64,000 bases of DNA from Pelagibacter sp047722505 (GTDB lineage: Bacteria > Pseudomonadota > Alphaproteobacteria > Pelagibacterales > Pelagibacteraceae): contig NZ_CP159814.1 in NCBI RefSeq assembly GCF_047722505.1, positions 930,001-994,000 on the forward strand, read 5' to 3'. The notes beneath the pieces are model-generated. The model was not told the DNA's origin. It did not search any database and saw nothing but the letters and a program-made list of their open reading frames with translations. Both the position numbers and the translations under genes were made by a program. Numbering within the stretch: position 1 is the stretch's first letter; each line of letters begins with the position of its first letter. Below are positions 60,641 through 64,000 of the stretch, piece by piece.

Positions 60641-61692
60641 TACTTTAGTTCCACCTGTGCTTTTAAGTCAGCTTCATCTACAACTTCACCAAATCTTTCA
60701 GGATACTTTTCTCTTAACCATCCCATCACTCCTTCAGGAAAATAAACAACTATAACAATAATTAAAACTCCAAGAGCAACATATTGCCAGCCCAAGAAGT
60801 AAGTCCAAAAACCTTCTTTAAATAAGTGAAATATAGTTGCACCAACAAGTGGTCCCCACAAAGTTCCTTTACCACCAAGGATTGCCATTAAAACCATGAA
60901 CACACCAAAAGTTGGTCCAGCAAATGCAATCTCCGTTGGTTCAATGTAACCATTAATATGACCCATTAATCCTCCAGCAATTCCAACAAAGAAGGCTGAT
61001 ACCATCCAACCTATGATTTTATATCTCATGGTGTGAATCCCCATTGCTTCAGCTTTATCTTCATTGTCTCTTATTGCATTTAAAACTAATCCAAACCTTG
61101 TGCTATATGCCCACTTCAAAGTAATAAAAGTTACAACTGCAAGAGTAAGACACAAATAATATAAAAACTGGGAAGATGATGCATTAGATCCAAAACCTTT
61201 TGGCCAAACTGGAACTGTCATACCTTGACCTGCACCAATAATCTCAATTCCACCTGCAAGTTCACCTGCAGCAATTCCTAAAGCTAGTGTGCAAATTGCA
61301 AAGTAGTGTCCTCTTAAACCTAAAATCCCATAACCAATTACTCCTGCAATTATTGTCGGAATAATTCCTGCTAATAATATACCAACACCAAAACCTTGAA
61401 AAAATTGAGGGATAGTATGAATAAAAGTTTTTTCACCTCCTGCATCTGTCCATTCTGCAAGTGAAAAGAACATTGCTATTTGTGTGCTTGAAGCAACATA
61501 CATACCAACACCAAAAAATAATATATTACCAAATGTGTTATAACCCATCTGTCCACCTTGGACATCCCAAGTCATAGCTAAAACAATTAATATATAAAGA
61601 AATGAAAGCTGAAGTTTATAAGCTGGAAATATGAATGCTCCAGCTAAGCCAAAGATTATTAAACCAGCATATAATAAAGTATTTTTATTCAC
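60640..61692 (-). CDS. livM: ABC transporter permease (LivM), second system
   Basis: 350-residue LivM permease. MTWDVQGGQMGYNTFGNILFFGVGMYV, GLRGHYFAICTLALGIAAGEL and the coupling loop TRFGLVLNAIRDNEDKAEAMGI are signatures, with VLMAILGGKGTLWGPLVGATIFH later. The start is GTG at 61692, sharing bases with the livH stop. C-terminal ~25 residues (YPERFGEVVDEADLKAQVELK) are charged and soluble. Confidence 0.93.
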   Translation of the reverse strand: MNKNTLLYAGLIIFGLAGAFIFPAYKLQLSFLYILIVLAMTWDVQGGQMGYNTFGNILFFGVGMYVASSTQIAMFFSLAEWTDAGGEKTFIHTIPQFFQGFGVGILLAGIIPTIIAGVIGYGILGLRGHYFAICTLALGIAAGELAGGIEIIGAGQGMTVPVWPKGFGSNASSSQFLYYLCLTLAVVTFITLKWAYSTRFGLVLNAIRDNEDKAEAMGIHTMRYKIIGWMVSAFFVGIAGGLMGHINGYIEPTEIAFAGPTFGVFMVLMAILGGKGTLWGPLVGATIFHLFKEGFWTYFLGWQYVALGVLIIVIVVYFPEGVMGWLREKYPERFGEVVDEADLKAQVELK

Positions 61693-62585
61693 TATTTTAA
61701 ATACTCTCTTTTTCGAGCTAATTTAAACCTTCTATAGACTAGAATAATGACTAGTAATGAAAATACCGCCGCAATTCTAAATTCTGTTCCAAGCAAATAA
61801 TCTGCCCATTCTTCAAATATACCAAGACCCATACCAGATATTGCAACAGCTGGTAAATTTCCAAGTCCTGCAATGATTACAATCATGAAAGATCTAACTG
61901 TATAAGGTAACCCTGTATATGGATGTAATGTGTATGTAATTGCAATACATGCACCTGCTATTCCACATAATGCTGCGTTAATTCCAAAAGTTGCTGCATA
62001 AACTTTCTCAGTATCAACACCCAAAATCTTTGCTGCTCTTGCATTTTGAGCTGTTGCTCTAATTGCTCTGCCTAATTTTGATTTCTTCATGTAGATGACA
62101 AGAATGATTGCAGATACTACACAAACTGCTCCCGAAAATATTTTTGAATTAGCAAGCACCAAAGTATTGTCAAAAAGCATCAATGTGCCTAGTTCTGCAT
62201 TTGCAACAACCACGTCCGCGCCAAATGCAAAATTCATTAACTGTTGAGCTAAAATACTAATTCCAAAAGTTGCAAGTATTGAAGTAAATAAATCTTTATC
62301 TACTACTTTATTAATAATTAGTTTGTACATCCCCCAACCCACAAAATACATAATTATTGGTGAAACAATTATTCCAAAGGCTGGATGAATTCCTGATAGA
62401 TACATAAAGTATGCAATATATCCACCCATGATTACTAATTCTCCTTGGGCAATGTTTATTATATTCATCACTCCCCACTGCAATGCCATACCATAAGCAA
62501 TCAAAGCAAATAAAATTCCTATAAGAATTCCATCCAGTGATGCTTGTAATGTTAGAATTGGATATTGAAAAATAGTAAAGTCCAT
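61692..62585 (-). CDS. livH: ABC transporter permease (LivH), second system
   Basis: 297-residue LivH permease. ASLDGILIGILFALIAYGMALQWGVMNIINIAQGELVIMGGYIAY is the family signature; SKLGRAIRATAQNARAAKILGVDTEKVYAATF is the ATPase-coupling loop. Eight helices. A strong hairpin (62604-62637) lies between its start and the receptor gene, so it may be expressed below the receptor level. Confidence 0.94.
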   Translation of the reverse strand: MDFTIFQYPILTLQASLDGILIGILFALIAYGMALQWGVMNIINIAQGELVIMGGYIAYFMYLSGIHPAFGIIVSPIIMYFVGWGMYKLIINKVVDKDLFTSILATFGISILAQQLMNFAFGADVVVANAELGTLMLFDNTLVLANSKIFSGAVCVVSAIILVIYMKKSKLGRAIRATAQNARAAKILGVDTEKVYAATFGINAALCGIAGACIAITYTLHPYTGLPYTVRSFMIVIIAGLGNLPAVAISGMGLGIFEEWADYLLGTEFRIAAVFSLLVIILVYRRFKLARKREYLK

Positions 62586-62603
62586 AAATTCTTTAGATGT
62601 TTA

Positions 62604-62637
62604 TAAAAAAATGCCCCCTATTACTAGGGAGCATTTT
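62604..62637 (-). terminator. Intercistronic hairpin between livJ and livH
   Basis: On the minus strand AAAATGCTCCCTA, loop GTAA, TAGGGGGCATTTT (13-bp stem with one G-T pair) then T. It follows the receptor stop by 12 bases. It probably lowers readthrough into livHMGF and protects the receptor mRNA 3' end, the same layout as between dctP and dctQ. Confidence 0.85.
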
Positions 62638-62649
62638 GAATATTAGATA

Positions 62650-63885
62650 TTATCTATTTGACCAAGTTGGAGTTGGGTGTACTAACTCAGCTGATGCCCA
62701 TTTTGTAGGAGCTACAACTTTATTTTCACACTTACCAGCATCACAAATCACTTGAAAAAGTACCATTGGCTTAGATACGTTTTGACCACCTGCAGCAAAT
62801 TTTATGTTTCCATAAAAAGTTTGCATATCAGTTGCAGCTAAAGCATCTCTAACTTTTTTAGTATCAAATGATTGTGCTCTTTCGAACGCATCTTTAAAAA
62901 CTAATAAAGCAGCCGAAGATTCAGCAGCTTGATATGGCGGTGCATATCCAAACGCTTTAGTAAAGTCAGCATCATATTTCATACCACCACCAAAGAACTT
63001 ATCTTTGTATGATAAAGATTTATGCCATTGAGATGCACAAAGTGCATACTCAGATATATCACCCAATTGTTTAGAAAGTTTAGCAGCATCACAATGTGTC
63101 ATTGCTAGCATTGGAACATCAATCTTCATTTCTGCTATTTCTTTGACTGCTGTCAAGGCACCCTTAGTATGTCCTGATACCACAAGTACGTCTGGCTTCT
63201 TAACCCTAACCTCATTTAAAGTTGTTTGCATAGTATTAAGCTCTTTTGGTAACTTGTCATCTATGATGATTGTAGAACCTGTTCTTTTAGCAGCTTCAAC
63301 AATACCCAATCTCACATCTTGAGAAAAGGGATCTTGTTCAAATGCCATTGCAATCTTAACTGGTTTTCCACCGTTTTTTTCAACTGCAAGATCAATTGCT
63401 ACATCAAGATATAAGTTCGCTGGGGCAAGTACTGCAAATAAATATTTGTAGCCTTTAGTGAATAACGATCTAGACGCACCGTTTGCTTCAACCATAGGAA
63501 CTTCATATTTTTCAGTTACAGGAGCCATAGCTTTTGTAAGTCCTGAGCTATAAGGCCCAAGCATAAACTGAACACCATCTTGTTGGATTAATCTTTCTGC
63601 AAGTTGTGCTGCTCTTCCTGAGTTTGACTCATCATCGTAATAAATAATATCAAACTTGTAAGTTTTTCCACCAACTTTAACACCACCCATGCTGTTAATT
63701 CTCTCAACTGCTAAATTATAACCGTTTTGAGTATGAACACCATTAGATGAATATTTTCCAGTTAATGAAACAGCTGCACCTAAAATAATTTTATCCCCAA
63801 CAACCTTCGCGAAAGATATAGTTGAAGCTGAAATTAAAAGAGCAATTGCAGAAACTAAAGTAATTAGTATATTTCTGATTTTCAT
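62650..63885 (-). CDS. livJ: ABC transporter substrate-binding protein, branched-chain amino acid type
   Basis: 411-residue periplasmic receptor. Signal peptide ~1-27 (ILITLVSAIALLISASTISFA), then VVGDKIILGAAVSLTGKYSSNGVHTQNGYNLAVERINSMGG and YDDESNSGRAAQLAERLIQQDGVQFMLGPYSSGLTKAMAP, the type-I receptor fold. SD AAAGGA lies 7-12 bases before the start. It is the first gene of livJHMGF-azlCD-glaH. Glutarate or an amino acid could be the ligand (inference from glaH). Two cysteine pairs near ~263-276 and ~369-374 could form disulfides. Confidence 0.92.
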   Translation of the reverse strand: MKIRNILITLVSAIALLISASTISFAKVVGDKIILGAAVSLTGKYSSNGVHTQNGYNLAVERINSMGGVKVGGKTYKFDIIYYDDESNSGRAAQLAERLIQQDGVQFMLGPYSSGLTKAMAPVTEKYEVPMVEANGASRSLFTKGYKYLFAVLAPANLYLDVAIDLAVEKNGGKPVKIAMAFEQDPFSQDVRLGIVEAAKRTGSTIIIDDKLPKELNTMQTTLNEVRVKKPDVLVVSGHTKGALTAVKEIAEMKIDVPMLAMTHCDAAKLSKQLGDISEYALCASQWHKSLSYKDKFFGGGMKYDADFTKAFGYAPPYQAAESSAALLVFKDAFERAQSFDTKKVRDALAATDMQTFYGNIKFAAGGQNVSKPMVLFQVICDAGKCENKVVAPTKWASAELVHPTPTWSNR

Positions 63886-64000
63886 TTTTATTTTCCTTTA
63901 TTAGTTTTAAATTTAAAAAAATTATTTAACTCTGAAATTAAAAAACAAACAAGTATGTATTAAAGATTGCGACTTAATATTTTTGAATAAAAGCTATTAT
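63886..64000. other. Upstream region of the livJ operon (window edge)
   Basis: 115 AT-rich bases before livJ to the window end. It holds the livJ Shine-Dalgarno and presumably its promoter, but no clear -35/-10 pair or second gene can be called. Confidence 0.5.

Noticed and set aside
1..64000. CRISPR array
   Set aside because: No regularly spaced direct repeats were seen anywhere in the window.

Overview
The window looks like a SAR11 (Candidatus Pelagibacter-type) alphaproteobacterial genome. It is very AT-rich, with many poly-A and poly-T runs. Genes are packed with 1-14 base overlaps, and TTG and GTG starts occur. Content is typical of streamlined oligotrophic ocean bacteria: formate dehydrogenase, a glycine cleavage operon behind a tandem glycine riboswitch, a TRAP transporter and two branched-chain-type ABC transporters. 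No rRNA, tRNA, transposase, phage gene or CRISPR array was seen. Assignments rest on reading motifs by eye; no database search was run.

Layout. 1-9.9 kb: the 3' end of a formate dehydrogenase alpha subunit, SelO, an FkbM methyltransferase, a DadA/FOXRED1-like oxidoreductase, TspO, an SDR, and a four-gene lipid-modification operon (FAD amine oxidase-like, DUF1365, Cfa-like methyltransferase, DUF3833 lipoprotein). 9.9-14.4 kb: gcvT-gcvH-gcvP and its riboswitch. 14.4-25.4 kb: an accessory island with two HemN-like radical SAM paralogues, a B12-type radical SAM protein, two related putative Fe(II)/2-oxoglutarate oxygenases, a Rieske protein, two GtrB/ArnC-like glycosyltransferases, a flippase-like membrane protein and a Nudix hydrolase. 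It shows module duplication and includes a 117-bp relic of a deleted copy. 25.5-34.9 kb: a surface-sugar locus holding a complete predicted GDP-D-glycero-D-manno-heptose set (GmhA, HddA and a fused HddC-GmhB). It also has a ColD/RfbH-like PLP protein, an epimerase, a cupin and an orphan thiamine-diphosphate E1 alpha/beta pair.

35-43 kb: 5-oxoprolinase (pxpA facing pxpB-pxpC) with an EamA exporter, a TPR lipoprotein-size protein, a DctPQM TRAP transporter and TerC. 42.3-48.1 kb: an Asp/Glu-racemase-family gene facing a catabolic-looking operon (luciferase-like monooxygenase, PF06684 protein, alpha/beta hydrolase, aldehyde dehydrogenase, EamA permease). 48.2-56.1 kb: a Liv-type binding protein convergent with an operon of ProC-like reductase, livG-livF-livH-livM, a 22-residue small ORF, an MFS and a TauE permease. 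56.2-63.9 kb: an outer-membrane beta-barrel, then a complete livJ-H-M-G-F operon ending in azlC-azlD and a CsiD/GlaH glutarate hydroxylase.

How the genes work together. The conserved flanks are about scavenging and oxidising small compounds: formate and glycine as C1 sources, 5-oxoproline to glutamate, amino or organic acids by ABC/TRAP import, and glutarate by hydroxylation. The 14.4-35 kb block is probably a cell-surface glycoconjugate or small-molecule modification island. The strongest candidates for an undescribed system are the radical SAM/Rieske/dioxygenase island and the heptose locus with its ThDP E1 pair, a lysine-less PLP enzyme and a GmhB domain lacking its zinc ligands.
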